From a virus, in IMG/VR virus record IMGVR_UViG_3300046318_000469, positions 1 through 20,357 of that record: DNA of 20,357 nt, one strand, 5' to 3'. Below are positions 13,899 through 20,357 of the stretch, in pieces. The number at the start of each line of letters is the position of its first letter. Position 1 is the first letter of the stretch. The translations under genes were made by a program, and so were the position numbers. Below the pieces are notes generated by a model. The model ran no database searches. It was not told where the DNA came from and worked only from the letters and a program-made list of their open reading frames with translations.

Positions 13899-14123
13899 AT
13901 GGCAGATATATCAAAATGTACGGGCAAAGATTGTCCTATAAAAACAGAATGCTTTAGATATACAGCACCTGATGGATTTCGTCAAGCTTATATGGAAACT
14001 CCTGGAAAATTTGTAAACAAAGAGTTTAGGTGTAGTTTCTTTTGGTTAAGGAACACATACGATAGGACTCACGATTTAAGTCAAAAATACATTAAACAAT
14101 TCAACGAAAAGGCTAAGCAATAA
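13899..14123 (+). CDS. Small Cys-containing phage protein
   Basis: 74 aa. CTGKDCPIKTECFRYTAP near residues 7-24 and RCSFFW near 44-49 give four cysteines (C..C..C then C), plausibly a metal-binding knuckle. The pattern CPIK..C.RYTAP..F.Q.Y is familiar from small hypothetical proteins in phages of Bacteroidetes; function unknown. Its stop codon lies in the loop of the terminator hairpin at 14107..14134. Confidence 0.75.
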   Translation: MADISKCTGKDCPIKTECFRYTAPDGFRQAYMETPGKFVNKEFRCSFFWLRNTYDRTHDLSQKYIKQFNEKAKQ

Positions 14124-14139
14124 CTTAGCCTTTTTTATT
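14107..14139 (+). terminator. Intrinsic terminator overlapping the gene end
   Basis: AAAAGGCTAAG 14107..14117 pairs with CTTAGCCTTTT 14124..14134 (11 bp) around a 6-nt loop holding the TAA stop at 14121..14123. A T-rich tail follows. Confidence 0.85.
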
Positions 14140-14163
14140 TATTAAACTTTTAAAAACTATATT

Positions 14164-14382
14164 ATGAAAGTAGAATGCTTATTAAATGGAACAACAAGAA
14201 TTATTCTTATTGCTGAAAATGAATTGGAAAAAGCAATTATTGATAATGTTGCTAAAGGTGGAATTCAAGGAACCTTGATTACACAACACACTCAAATACT
14301 TGATAAAGTGGTACAAGACGGTTTAGTCATTAGTCCTAAATCAAGTGCTGTTAATGAGATGATAAAACAAGAGCCTAGTTAA
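14164..14382 (+). CDS. Unknown 72-aa protein
   Basis: MKVECLLNGTTRIILIAENE leads into a helix and a GIQGTLITQHTQILDKV segment. No motif recognised. It is preceded by the TTTATTAAAC-type leader and ends inside its own terminator hairpin, so it is probably a one-gene unit. Confidence 0.7.
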   Translation: MKVECLLNGTTRIILIAENELEKAIIDNVAKGGIQGTLITQHTQILDKVVQDGLVISPKSSAVNEMIKQEPS

Positions 14383-14398
14383 TAGGCTTTTGTTTTTT
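14366..14398 (+). terminator. Intrinsic terminator overlapping the gene end
   Basis: AACAAGAGCCTA 14366..14377 pairs with TAGGCTTTTGTT 14383..14394 (12 bp including one G-T) around GTTAA, which contains the stop codon at 14380..14382. Ts continue to 14398. Confidence 0.8.
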
Positions 14399-14460
14399 AA
14401 CCTTAAACACAAGACTATAATAATTGAACAACAGAAAAGTATAACTAAACAACAAGAATA

Positions 14461-14676
14461 ATGGAAACAAAAGTTTTAGATACAGTTTACTTTCAACCAA
14501 AAGGAATCAATAAAAATTACTGTGAAGCAGGATTAATTTTAGATAGTGACAAAGAATATATTTATTATTTAGATGAGCCTTGTAAGATTCTTATTAGTGA
14601 AGTAGAAATTATAGATAAGAGTAGAATAATTCTACAAAAAAACGGATTAATTAAAGTTAAACAACAAGAACAATGA
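14461..14676 (+). CDS. Unknown 71-aa protein
   Basis: METKVLDTVYFQPKGINKNY followed by alternating strands (EYIYYLDEPCKILISEVEII) and a basic end. It reads like a small beta barrel. No family recognised. Overlaps the next gene by 4 bp. The 62 bp between the terminator and this ATG are A-rich with no clear promoter motif. Confidence 0.65.
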   Translation: METKVLDTVYFQPKGINKNYCEAGLILDSDKEYIYYLDEPCKILISEVEIIDKSRIILQKNGLIKVKQQEQ

Positions 14677-14834
14677 AACAAGAGAAAGCTTTAATAGTAT
14701 TGAGTTTGTTCTTATTGACAGTTATATTGTATAGACCTGAACAAGAGAAACAAACTCCTGTAATAAAGTTAGTACAATATGGTAATTATGAAAAATTACC
14801 TGATAGATACTATGAATTACCTAGTAATAATTAA
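14673..14834 (+). CDS. Small membrane-anchored protein
   Basis: 53 aa with one N-terminal hydrophobic helix (ALIVLSLFLLTVILY) after MKQEK, then a polar tail ending LPDRYYELPSNN. Probably an N-in membrane anchor with an outward-facing tail; no Cys for lipid attachment. The start overlaps the preceding stop by 4 bp. Confidence 0.6.
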   Translation: MKQEKALIVLSLFLLTVILYRPEQEKQTPVIKLVQYGNYEKLPDRYYELPSNN

Positions 14835-14851
14835 TTGTTAAATTAAGACAC

Positions 14852-15103
14852 ATGGCTCAAATAGAAGTAGAATTTTGGAATGCACCGTATAAAGAAGCAG
14901 ATTCAGAATTAGTAAGAATTGAATTGTGGGAAGACAATGATAAATCTTTTGAAAAATTTTATCATGAAAACAATAAATGGAAATACTGTAATGGTACACA
15001 TTATGCTTTCAAAGATGAAGAAGTAAATAGACGTTATCGTGAAGAGTTTTTTCCTAAATACCATACTATTAGTAATTACTATGGTAATGGTGTAGTAGAT
15101 TAA
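14852..15103 (+). CDS. Unknown 83-aa protein
   Basis: MAQIEVEFWNAPYKEADSEL, then a Trp/Tyr-rich middle (KFYHENNKWKYCNGTHYAF) and RRYREEFFPKYHTIS. Acidic and aromatic-rich, probably a small alpha/beta domain. No family recognised. It lies 17 bp after the previous gene and 13 bp before the next in what looks like one operon from 14461. Confidence 0.65.
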   Translation: MAQIEVEFWNAPYKEADSELVRIELWEDNDKSFEKFYHENNKWKYCNGTHYAFKDEEVNRRYREEFFPKYHTISNYYGNGVVD

Positions 15104-15116
15104 TTAAATTAAAAAT

Positions 15117-15335
15117 ATGGGTAAAATTATATTAGAATTTGATTCTGTAGAAGAAAATGTAGAAGCTAATGCTGCAATACGAGGAAGTGATTGGAAAAGT
15201 GTTGTTTGGGAAATGGATCAATATTTAAGGAATAAAATTAAATATTGTCCTGATAATGAAGACCCTGCTGCTTTTCAAGTAGTACGAGATGAACTGCATG
15301 AATTATTAAATAACCTTAATTTAAACTTAGAATAA
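15117..15335 (+). CDS. Small conserved-type phage protein, unknown
   Basis: 72 aa. MGKIILEFDSVEENVEANAA, then SVVWEMDQYLRNKIKYCPD and a helical end. The D.YLRN..KY arrangement is one I associate with small hypothetical proteins of many tailed phages; the function is not known. The gene ends 1 bp before the next ATG. Confidence 0.75.
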   Translation: MGKIILEFDSVEENVEANAAIRGSDWKSVVWEMDQYLRNKIKYCPDNEDPAAFQVVRDELHELLNNLNLNLE

Positions 15336-15336
15336 A

Positions 15337-15561
15337 ATGAAAAAACTAATTGTATTAGTAAGTATTGCTATAGGTTTAGCATCTTGCGAGAAAGAAAATT
15401 GTAATTGTGGAGTTATCCAAAGCGATAACGTAAACGATTACTCAGTAGTAATTAAAAACAGTTGCTCACAAAATGTTAAGACATTTTACTTGAGCGAAGG
15501 AGATTGGATGAATGCTCATCCTGGTGATGATTACTGTATTAATAATGTTGAATCTTGGTAA
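15337..15561 (+). CDS. Small Cys-rich lipoprotein
   Basis: 74 aa. The signal peptide MKKLIVLVSIAIGLASC has the lipidated Cys at 17, followed by EKENCNCGVIQSDN. The mature part has four further cysteines that could form disulfides in the periplasm. This is the third lipoprotein of the right arm. It starts 1 bp after the previous stop. Confidence 0.7.
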   Translation: MKKLIVLVSIAIGLASCEKENCNCGVIQSDNVNDYSVVIKNSCSQNVKTFYLSEGDWMNAHPGDDYCINNVESW

Positions 15562-15563
15562 TT

Positions 15564-15938
15564 ATGAAATCAGATTTAAGAGAAGTAGAAGTAGGCGACA
15601 AAATTTGGACTATTCAACATGGTTGGGTTCAAGTTGTTAACGTTGAAACAGATAGTTATCCAATTGAAACAGATGGTTCTTGTTACACAATTGATGGTAA
15701 GCGTTCAAAAGGCGACAAATACCCCTCAGCATTTACTGAATGTCCATTTAAAGAACAACCAATCGAAAAAGACACACCTGTTTGGTTTAGAGATCACGAA
15801 GATGAAAATTGGATGGTTGGATATTATTCCCATCTTGAAGAGGGTATTCATCATTGCTTTGATTATTCAAGAAAGTCAACTGAAACAGATGCTATTAGCG
15901 AATGGAAAATAGTAACAACAGAAAATCCTTTAATCTAA
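15564..15938 (+). CDS. Unknown 124-aa phage protein
   Basis: The frame is open from a TTG at 15555, but ATG 15564 lies just after the previous stop and gives MKSDLREVEVGDKIWTIQHG. The protein is beta-rich, with GSCYTIDGKRSKGDKYPSAF, a YT.DG...D.YPS.F pattern seen in hypothetical proteins of Bacteroidetes phages, then a second half with TPVWFRDHEDENWMVGYY that looks like a repeated barrel. Function unknown. The overlapping frame around 15619..15912 is a shadow. Confidence 0.75.
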   Translation: MKSDLREVEVGDKIWTIQHGWVQVVNVETDSYPIETDGSCYTIDGKRSKGDKYPSAFTECPFKEQPIEKDTPVWFRDHEDENWMVGYYSHLEEGIHHCFDYSRKSTETDAISEWKIVTTENPLI

Positions 15939-15950
15939 AAGTAAAAAAAA

Positions 15951-16814
15951 ATGGAGATTAAAAAAGTAGTTAGAAAATCAATGTTAATTAGAGAATCTGG
16001 AAGAAGTACTGACTTTTTAACTCCTACTTTTATAATGGGGTGTGCCTATAATTGTTTTTATTGTTATTGTAAAAGACATAAAACTGAAGGATGGTCTATA
16101 GCTACTAATATAGGTGATATTTTAACTGAAGTGAATTCTCATGCTTATTTTACACCTGTAGATAAGCCTAATCAAACACATAGTGAGTTTACAACATATG
16201 ATATAGGTTGTAATTCCGATGTATCTTTACATGCAAAAGATTTAAATTTGTTTGCAATTTTTGAATTTTTCAGAGACCATCCTATTGCTATGGGTTCGTT
16301 TGCAACCAAGTATGTAAACAAATCGCTATTGGAATATAACCCAAAAGGTAAAATTCGTATTAGGTTTTCTCTAATGCCTCAAAAATATGCTGATTTACTT
16401 GAGCCTAACACTTCTAAAATTATTGATAGAATCAAAGCTATCAATGTTTTTATTAAAGCTGGCTATGATGTGCATATTAACTTTTCACCTGTTATTGTAA
16501 CAGATGATTGGTTAGAGGAATACAAACAATTATTTATGCTTGTCAATAGTAATGTTGATGAAGAAAATAAATCTTTAGTAAAAGCTGAAGTTATATTTTT
16601 GACTCACAATAGAAACAAGCATATTCATAATTTAGCTAATAATACTCCTGGAGAACATTTATTATGGAATCCTGAAATTCAAGAATCTAAAACTTCTCAA
16701 TATGGAGGAGAAAATATTAGGTATAATCACGTACTAAAATCTAATTACATTAAACAATTTACAACATTACATAAACAAATTATAGATTGGTGTACAATTA
16801 GATATATCTTTTAA
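15951..16814 (+). CDS. Radical SAM protein, spore photoproduct lyase family
   Basis: 287 aa. GCAYNCFYC holds the CxxxCxxC cluster ligands (Cys31, Cys35, Cys38) for the 4Fe-4S centre that cleaves S-adenosylmethionine. GCNSDVS around Cys87 aligns with the ACTSD segment of spore photoproduct lyases, whose Cys donates a hydrogen atom during repair. KIRIRFSLMP near 134-143 and FIKAGYDVHINFSP near 167-180, followed by DDWLEEY, match the family's RFSIN and AGYP...AP...GWEEGY blocks. The known reaction reverses the 5-thyminyl-5,6-dihydrothymine UV lesion. The protein is some 50 residues shorter than the Bacillus enzyme (about 340 aa). In a phage of non-sporulating hosts the substrate is uncertain: repair of phage DNA is a natural guess, or another thymine-base reaction. 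Confidence 0.85.
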   Translation: MEIKKVVRKSMLIRESGRSTDFLTPTFIMGCAYNCFYCYCKRHKTEGWSIATNIGDILTEVNSHAYFTPVDKPNQTHSEFTTYDIGCNSDVSLHAKDLNLFAIFEFFRDHPIAMGSFATKYVNKSLLEYNPKGKIRIRFSLMPQKYADLLEPNTSKIIDRIKAINVFIKAGYDVHINFSPVIVTDDWLEEYKQLFMLVNSNVDEENKSLVKAEVIFLTHNRNKHIHNLANNTPGEHLLWNPEIQESKTSQYGGENIRYNHVLKSNYIKQFTTLHKQIIDWCTIRYIF

Positions 16815-16855
16815 ACTAAATTAGTAAATTAATTAATCAATAAACAAAAACAATC

Positions 16856-17020
16856 ATGGTATTTAAAATTGTAGGAGACAACATGGACTTTGTTGTGAAA
16901 AGTAAAAAAGGATTTTTCTTTCGTTGGAAATTTATGAGAGATAAAAATGGAAACATTAAAACATTTTCTTCAAGAAAAGGTGCTCAAGCATTTATTAACT
17001 TACAAAAAATTAATAAATAA
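16856..17020 (+). CDS. Small basic protein
   Basis: 54 aa, MVFKIVGDNMDFVVKSKKGF then FFRWKFMRDKNG and SSRKGAQAFINLQKINK. Basic throughout. The order of strands, an FRW core and a terminal SRKGAQAFI helix distantly resembles the DUF1508 fold, but this is weak. Its last base is the first base of the next ATG. Confidence 0.55.
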   Translation: MVFKIVGDNMDFVVKSKKGFFFRWKFMRDKNGNIKTFSSRKGAQAFINLQKINK

Positions 17021-17124
17021 TGTTGAGCAGATATGGAATTATTGTTATACGTCATAAATTAAGTTTATTACGTGGCAATAACAGAGATTTTGGTACTTAC
17101 ATCAATAATGAGGAAGGGGACTAA
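17020..17124 (+). CDS. Very small peptide directly upstream of the DNA polymerase
   Basis: 34 aa (MLSRYGIIVIRHKLSLLRGN to NNEEGD). The start overlaps the preceding stop by 1 bp and the stop abuts the polymerase ATG, so it could serve as a coupling leader for the polymerase. AGGAAGGGGA just before 17125, inside this frame, is one of the few purine-rich SD-like stretches in the window. The peptide itself may not matter. Confidence 0.45.
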   Translation: MLSRYGIIVIRHKLSLLRGNNRDFGTYINNEEGD

Positions 17125-18509
17125 ATGATTTATTTAGTGACTGGCCAACAGGAGATGTTTTCTCCTGTAGGCTACTCCTTTGCTACTGTGGAACAATCTT
17201 TAGAGTATCTAAAAAAATTAGATATAATCGGTTTTGACACCGAAACTAGAGGAATGGACCCATACACCTGTGATTTACTTTCTATGCAGCTAGGAGACGC
17301 TGACAATCAATTCGTAGTGGATTGTTTAACTGTATCTCCTTCCTTGTATAAGGATTTGCTTGAAAGTAAAGTGCTAATAATGCACAATGCAAAATTCGAT
17401 TTAAGATTTTTGTATCATCAACGTATAACTCCTACTAAAGTATTTGATACTTTCTTAGCAGAAAAGATTCTAACTAATGGTTATGATAGCATTGGTAGGT
17501 CTTTAGACGTTGTAGTGTATAGATATTGCAAAAAAGAATTGGATAAAAGCATACGAGGAAACATTCACAAAGAAGGTTTAAGTACACGAGTAATTAAATA
17601 TGCTGCGGATGATGTAGTTTATCTGCATCAAATTATGAGAAAGCAACAAGCTAAACTCGAAGAGAATAAGCTATATAGAGCTATGGACCTAGACAATAAG
17701 TTTGTATTAGTACTGGCTTATGTAGAATATTGTGGTATGTACTTAAATTATCCTGAATGGGAAAAGAAATGTATTGAAGATTTAGCTGATTTAGAGGTAG
17801 TTAAAGAGAATTTGGATAAATTTATTTTAGACAATCCTGATAAGTATCCTGAATTTATTAACAATCAATTGTCTTTATTTGATGAGGGAATTAGTTGTAA
17901 ATTAAATTGGGCTTCTTCTAAGCAAGTAATTCCTTTTATGCAGTCTTTAGGTGTTGACACATTAGTAAAGGATAAGATGACAGGGCTCATGAAAAACTCT
18001 GTAGACAAAAAGGTATTAGGACCTCAAAAGAAAAAGAATCCTATTATACCTGTTTACATTGATTATACTGAGCATCAAAAATTAGTATCTACTTATGGTT
18101 TAAACTGGAAATCGTATCTTAATAAAGCTACTGGTAGAATACACACGAACTATAATCAATTAATGAATACGGGTCGTATGTCTTCTGGTCAAAAAGGTAA
18201 TCCTAAAAGAGGAATACAACAGCTACCTAACATGCAAAATGTACCTTCTGATGCAAGAACAAGAAGTTGTTTTCAAGCAGAGCAAGGTAATGTGCTAGTA
18301 GTAAGTGACTTTAGTGGTCAGGAACAAATTGTTCTTGCTAATAAGTCGTTAGATAAAGATTTACTATATTTCTATAGTAGTGGTTTGAGTGACATGCATT
18401 CATTTATTGCATCTAAGATATTTCCTGAATTAGAAGGATTAAGTTTGGATGAAATTAAAGATAGTCACAAAGGCAAAAGACAGATTGCAAAAGGTGCAGG
18501 CTTCGCGAT
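17125..18509 (+). CDS. polA: DNA polymerase family A, exon 1 (joined to 19403..20027)
   Basis: Replicative DNA polymerase, 669 aa once spliced. Exon 1 encodes the 3'-5' proofreading domain: Exo I FDTE (Asp38, Glu40), Exo II HNAKFD (Asp92), Exo III YAADD (Tyr159, Asp163), all intact. The polymerase domain follows, with GRMSSGQKGNPKRGIQQLPN and palm motif A VVSDFSGQEQ. The exon ends in motif B, KRQIAKGAGFAI, at T18509. Read unspliced, the frame would run into the intron and stop at 18609 without the end of motif B or motif C, giving a dead enzyme. No 5' nuclease domain is present, as usual for phage forms. Translation probably depends on coupling with the 34-aa frame upstream. It belongs to the replication end of the right arm. 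Confidence 0.93.
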
Positions 18510-18551
18510 AAACAAAAATTGTAAAATATTATGGAATATAGAATTTTTTAT

Positions 18552-18559
18552 TAACTTTG
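18552..18559 (+). promoter_or_regulatory. Possible intronic promoter -7 element for the endonuclease gene
   Basis: TAACTTTG followed by C is an exact match to the Bacteroidetes -7 consensus and lies 15 nt before the endonuclease ATG at 18575. No TTG is found at the normal -33 distance (the nearest, 18519..18521, is about 10 bp too far). Chance matches are common in this base composition. Confidence 0.35.
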
Positions 18560-18574
18560 CAATAAACTATTTAT

Positions 18575-19177
18575 ATGCAAGGTTTAAAAAATTACAATAT
18601 TCCTTTTAATGTAGAGGAAAAAGAATCACAATATTGGTTAGGTTATATATGTGCAGATGGAAATGTACAATATTCCACAAAATATAGAGTCTATAAAGTT
18701 TCATTATTTAGTAAGGATAAAGAAATCATAGATAAATTTATGTTATTTATGGGGAATAGATGTAAATATCATTTAAGAAAACAAAATGGTATCCATGAAG
18801 CATATATAAGCTCTAAACAATTATGTGAGTATTTAATAGAATTAAATATTGGTCCTAACAAAGGATTAGTATTAAATCCAAATATGGAATTAACTTCTGA
18901 TTTTTTAAGAGGTTATTTTGATGGAGACGGTTCTATTAGAAAAGATAGAAAAGAATGTAAAATAACTTGTGGTTCAAAAGTATTTGTGCGTAGAATTTCT
19001 AAAAAGTTAGAAGAATTAGGCGTTTATTACAAAACAAGAACTAAAGGAAATGCAGAAGATATTTGTATAGAACGAGCACAATCTTGTGAGTTATTATTAC
19101 ATTTTTTATATCAAAATAGTACTTTATATTTAGAACGAAAATATTTACAATATGTCGCCCTATTTGGTAACAAATAG
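18575..19177 (+). CDS. LAGLIDADG homing endonuclease, intron-encoded
   Basis: 200 aa with two LAGLIDADG-type helices: YWLGYICADGNV at residues 20-31 (Asp28) and FLRGYFDGDGSI at about 110-121 (Asp116, Asp118). Two motifs in one chain mean a monomer that cuts the intron-less polA allele and drives intron spread. The frame lies in the P1 loop in a different phase from exon 1, with its own ATG. Its last codons encode the internal guide (19154..19158) and both strands of P2, and the stop TAG 19175..19177 lies in the P2 3' strand. Ribosomes finishing this frame would therefore melt the ribozyme, which argues that it is expressed from a separate transcript. Both catalytic acidic positions are present, so it looks active. 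Confidence 0.9.
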   Translation: MQGLKNYNIPFNVEEKESQYWLGYICADGNVQYSTKYRVYKVSLFSKDKEIIDKFMLFMGNRCKYHLRKQNGIHEAYISSKQLCEYLIELNIGPNKGLVLNPNMELTSDFLRGYFDGDGSIRKDRKECKITCGSKVFVRRISKKLEELGVYYKTRTKGNAEDICIERAQSCELLLHFLYQNSTLYLERKYLQYVALFGNK

Positions 19178-19402
19178 GTGAAAAGAGGATGAATTGCTGG
19201 AAACCCTAACGTAAAGACGAGGGCAATCAGCAGCCAAGCTACGAGTACACTTGTAGAAGGTTCAGAGACTACCTGAGCAGTATAGTCTGCTTAATAACAG
19301 GAATTAGTTAGGAGTAGTGCCCTAATGAAAAAGCGTCCTCCATCCTACAGTCCGTAGGATGATGATATAGTCCATGCCGACTAGAAATAGCGGAACAGCA
19401 TG

Positions 19403-20027
19403 AAATTATGGCGGTACTGGTATTACTATTGCACAAAATCTTAACATTTCTATGGAAGAAGGCGATAATGTTTATAAAGAATACTTTAAAGCATTTCCTG
19501 GATTAGCTAATTATTTTAAAACTGAAAAACAGAGAGCATTGGAATTGGGTTATATTCAATTTAATAACCTTACTGGTAGAAAATATTTTATACCTTATTT
19601 TGATGACTATATGAGTCTGCATAAAGAAATTTATGAAACACCTGGATTCTGGGACGATTACAAACGAGAAAAGCAATATAATAGTGATGATTTTAGACAC
19701 TATTACAAGCCTAAAATTCGTGAGTATTTTATGAAAAAAGGCGAGATTGAGAGAATGTCATTGAATTTCCCTATACAGGGTACTTCTTCTGACATTACAA
19801 AACTCGCAGGCATTTATCTGTATGAATATATTGTAAAGAATAACTTATTATTTAAAGTTTCTATTTGTAATATAGTTCATGATGAGATTATATGTGAAGC
19901 TCCAGAGGAATTAGGTGAAACCTTGGCTAAAGAACTTCAATCTGCTATGGAAAGAGCAGGTGATGTATTTTGTAAAACAGTAAAGCTTAAAGCTCAACCT
20001 GTTATAACCTCTAAATGGGAACATTAA
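19403..20027 (+). CDS. polA: DNA polymerase family A, exon 2
   Basis: Continues codon 462 (AT from exon 1 plus A19403) as NYGGTGITIAQNLNI, completing motif B of the fingers (K...GFAINYGG). It contains ERMSLNFPIQGTSSDITKLA, the Q.T.ADI-type helix of the palm, and motif C NIVHDEIICEA with the catalytic HDE. It ends with TSKWEH at 20027, the usual C-terminal tail of the family. Taken alone, the longest ATG frame here begins at 19452 and would lack the fingers; the real start of this coding part is the splice junction. Confidence 0.93.
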
Positions 20028-20028
20028 T

Positions 20029-20357
20029 ATGGAAGAATTAGAAAAAGAAAAGATTAGAGCATTTAATTATTGGAGAGATCTTCCAATGGATTCTAAATAC
20101 AAAAGAACTGATGAAGCTGTAGATATTAAACATTTTTTAATAGTGTTATTTTACTACAAATTCAATATGAGTTACTTTGAGATTCAGGATTTCTTTAGAT
20201 TAAAGAATCATAGTACTTGTAATAATGCTCTTACTAGAGTATTTACATTATGGAAAACAGCAGATAGAAAGTTTTTAGAGAATACTGAAGAAATCAGAAA
20301 AATGTTTCCTATATCATTAGATAGAGAAGTATTAAACGAATTTAAGGGACTTACTAA
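20029..20357 (+). CDS. DnaA domain IV-like helix-turn-helix protein (3' end cut by window)
   Basis: Open from ATG 20029 (1 bp after the polymerase stop) to the window end, 109 residues visible. DIKHFLIVLFYYKFNMSYFE is followed by IQDFFRLKNHSTCNNALTRV, where NHST..NA corresponds to the DHSTV..A signature of the DnaA C-terminal DNA-binding domain. There is no ATPase domain before it, so it is not a full initiator. Position next to the DNA polymerase suggests origin binding or replication control. The remaining C-terminal part is unknown. Confidence 0.65.
   Translation, partial: MEELEKEKIRAFNYWRDLPMDSKYKRTDEAVDIKHFLIVLFYYKFNMSYFEIQDFFRLKNHSTCNNALTRVFTLWKTADRKFLENTEEIRKMFPISLDREVLNEFKGLT

Larger units (their letters stand above)
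18510..19402 (+). mobile_element. Group I self-splicing intron (IA-type) with endonuclease gene, in the DNA polymerase gene
   Basis: 893 nt. 5' splice site after U18509: exon GCGAU pairs with the guide GUCGC at 19154..19158, with the conserved U-G wobble at the cut. Core: P2 CCTATTTG 19159..19166 / CAAATAGG 19171..19178 with a GTAA loop; P3 GAGGA 19185..19189 / TCCTC 19336..19340; P4 TGCTG 19195..19199 / CAGCA 19228..19232; P5 CCC/GGG; P7 GACTA 19267..19271 / TAGTC 19368..19372, in the classic contexts GTTCAGAGACTA and GATATAGTCC; P8 CATCCTAC / GTAGGATG 19341..19361; P9 with a GAAA loop at 19377..19393. Extra hairpins between 19272 and 19330 (P7.1, P7.2) point to subgroup IA1/IA2. The last intron base is G19402. 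Joining 18509 to 19403 restores GFAINYGGTG of motif B in frame. Confidence 0.93.

Noticed and set aside
15619-15912. Overlapping plus frame inside the 124-aa gene
   Set aside because: Composition is typical of a frame-shifted translation and it is fully contained in a better gene.
17125-20027. Intein or frameshift as explanation of the split polymerase
   Set aside because: The inserted segment has stops in the polymerase frame and a full ribozyme core, and removing 18510..19402 restores motif B exactly.
1-20357. Stop-codon reassignment (TAG to Gln) known from some crAss-like phages
   Set aside because: All main genes are open in the standard code, TAG terminates the endonuclease and the winged-helix gene, and no suppressor tRNA is seen.
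1-20357. CRISPR arrays, insertion sequences, integrase and attachment sites
   Set aside because: No regularly spaced direct repeats of CRISPR type, no transposase or integrase motifs and no terminal repeats were seen.

Overview
The window looks like part of a double-stranded DNA phage of a Bacteroidetes host, most probably a crAss-like (Crassvirales) podovirus. The reasons are the low GC, the divergent layout (packaging and structural genes leftward, replication and accessory genes rightward), a portal and a ~720-aa large terminase next to each other, a family A DNA polymerase broken by a group I intron, and A-rich leaders with almost no Shine-Dalgarno sequences. No integrase, insertion sequence or CRISPR array is visible. 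TAG is used as an ordinary stop (5727..5729, 19175..19177), so nothing points to stop-codon reassignment.

Left block (1..6895, minus strand). A tightly overlapping operon runs leftward from a DEDD-type 3'-5' exonuclease with a C-terminal zinc ribbon, through a winged-helix protein, several small unknown proteins, a possible HU/IHF-like protein and a Cys-rich protein, to the large terminase (1417..3582) and the portal (cut by the window start).

Central control region (6896..8187). It holds one small gene (7386..7658). On its left are three 16-bp palindromes with centres exactly 24 bp apart and a second cluster of ACCTAC/GTAGGT half-sites, which look like operators. On its right is about 400 nt of apparently structured, non-coding sequence whose four CAGTTGTA-type arms can pair in two mutually exclusive ways.

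Right block (8188..20357, plus strand). First come many small genes: three lipoproteins, four very small membrane proteins, coiled-coil and acidic proteins, two tRNA genes (one with a disrupted anticodon loop), and several short transcription units each closed by a good hairpin terminator. Then come a radical SAM protein of the spore photoproduct lyase family and the DNA polymerase. The polymerase is encoded by 17125..18509 joined to 19403..20027. The 893-nt insert is a group I intron with a LAGLIDADG endonuclease gene in its P1 loop, and both splice sites can be fixed by base pairing and by the restored reading frame. The window ends inside a gene with a DnaA domain IV-like helix-turn-helix.

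How it works together: the two divergent transcripts would be set by the central repeats. The right arm probably supplies early host-takeover proteins, tRNAs and replication; the left arm supplies packaging and the head vertex. The points most worth checking are the structured RNA with alternative pairings, the 24-bp-spaced operators, the interrupted tRNA, and the intron in which the endonuclease gene runs into the ribozyme core.
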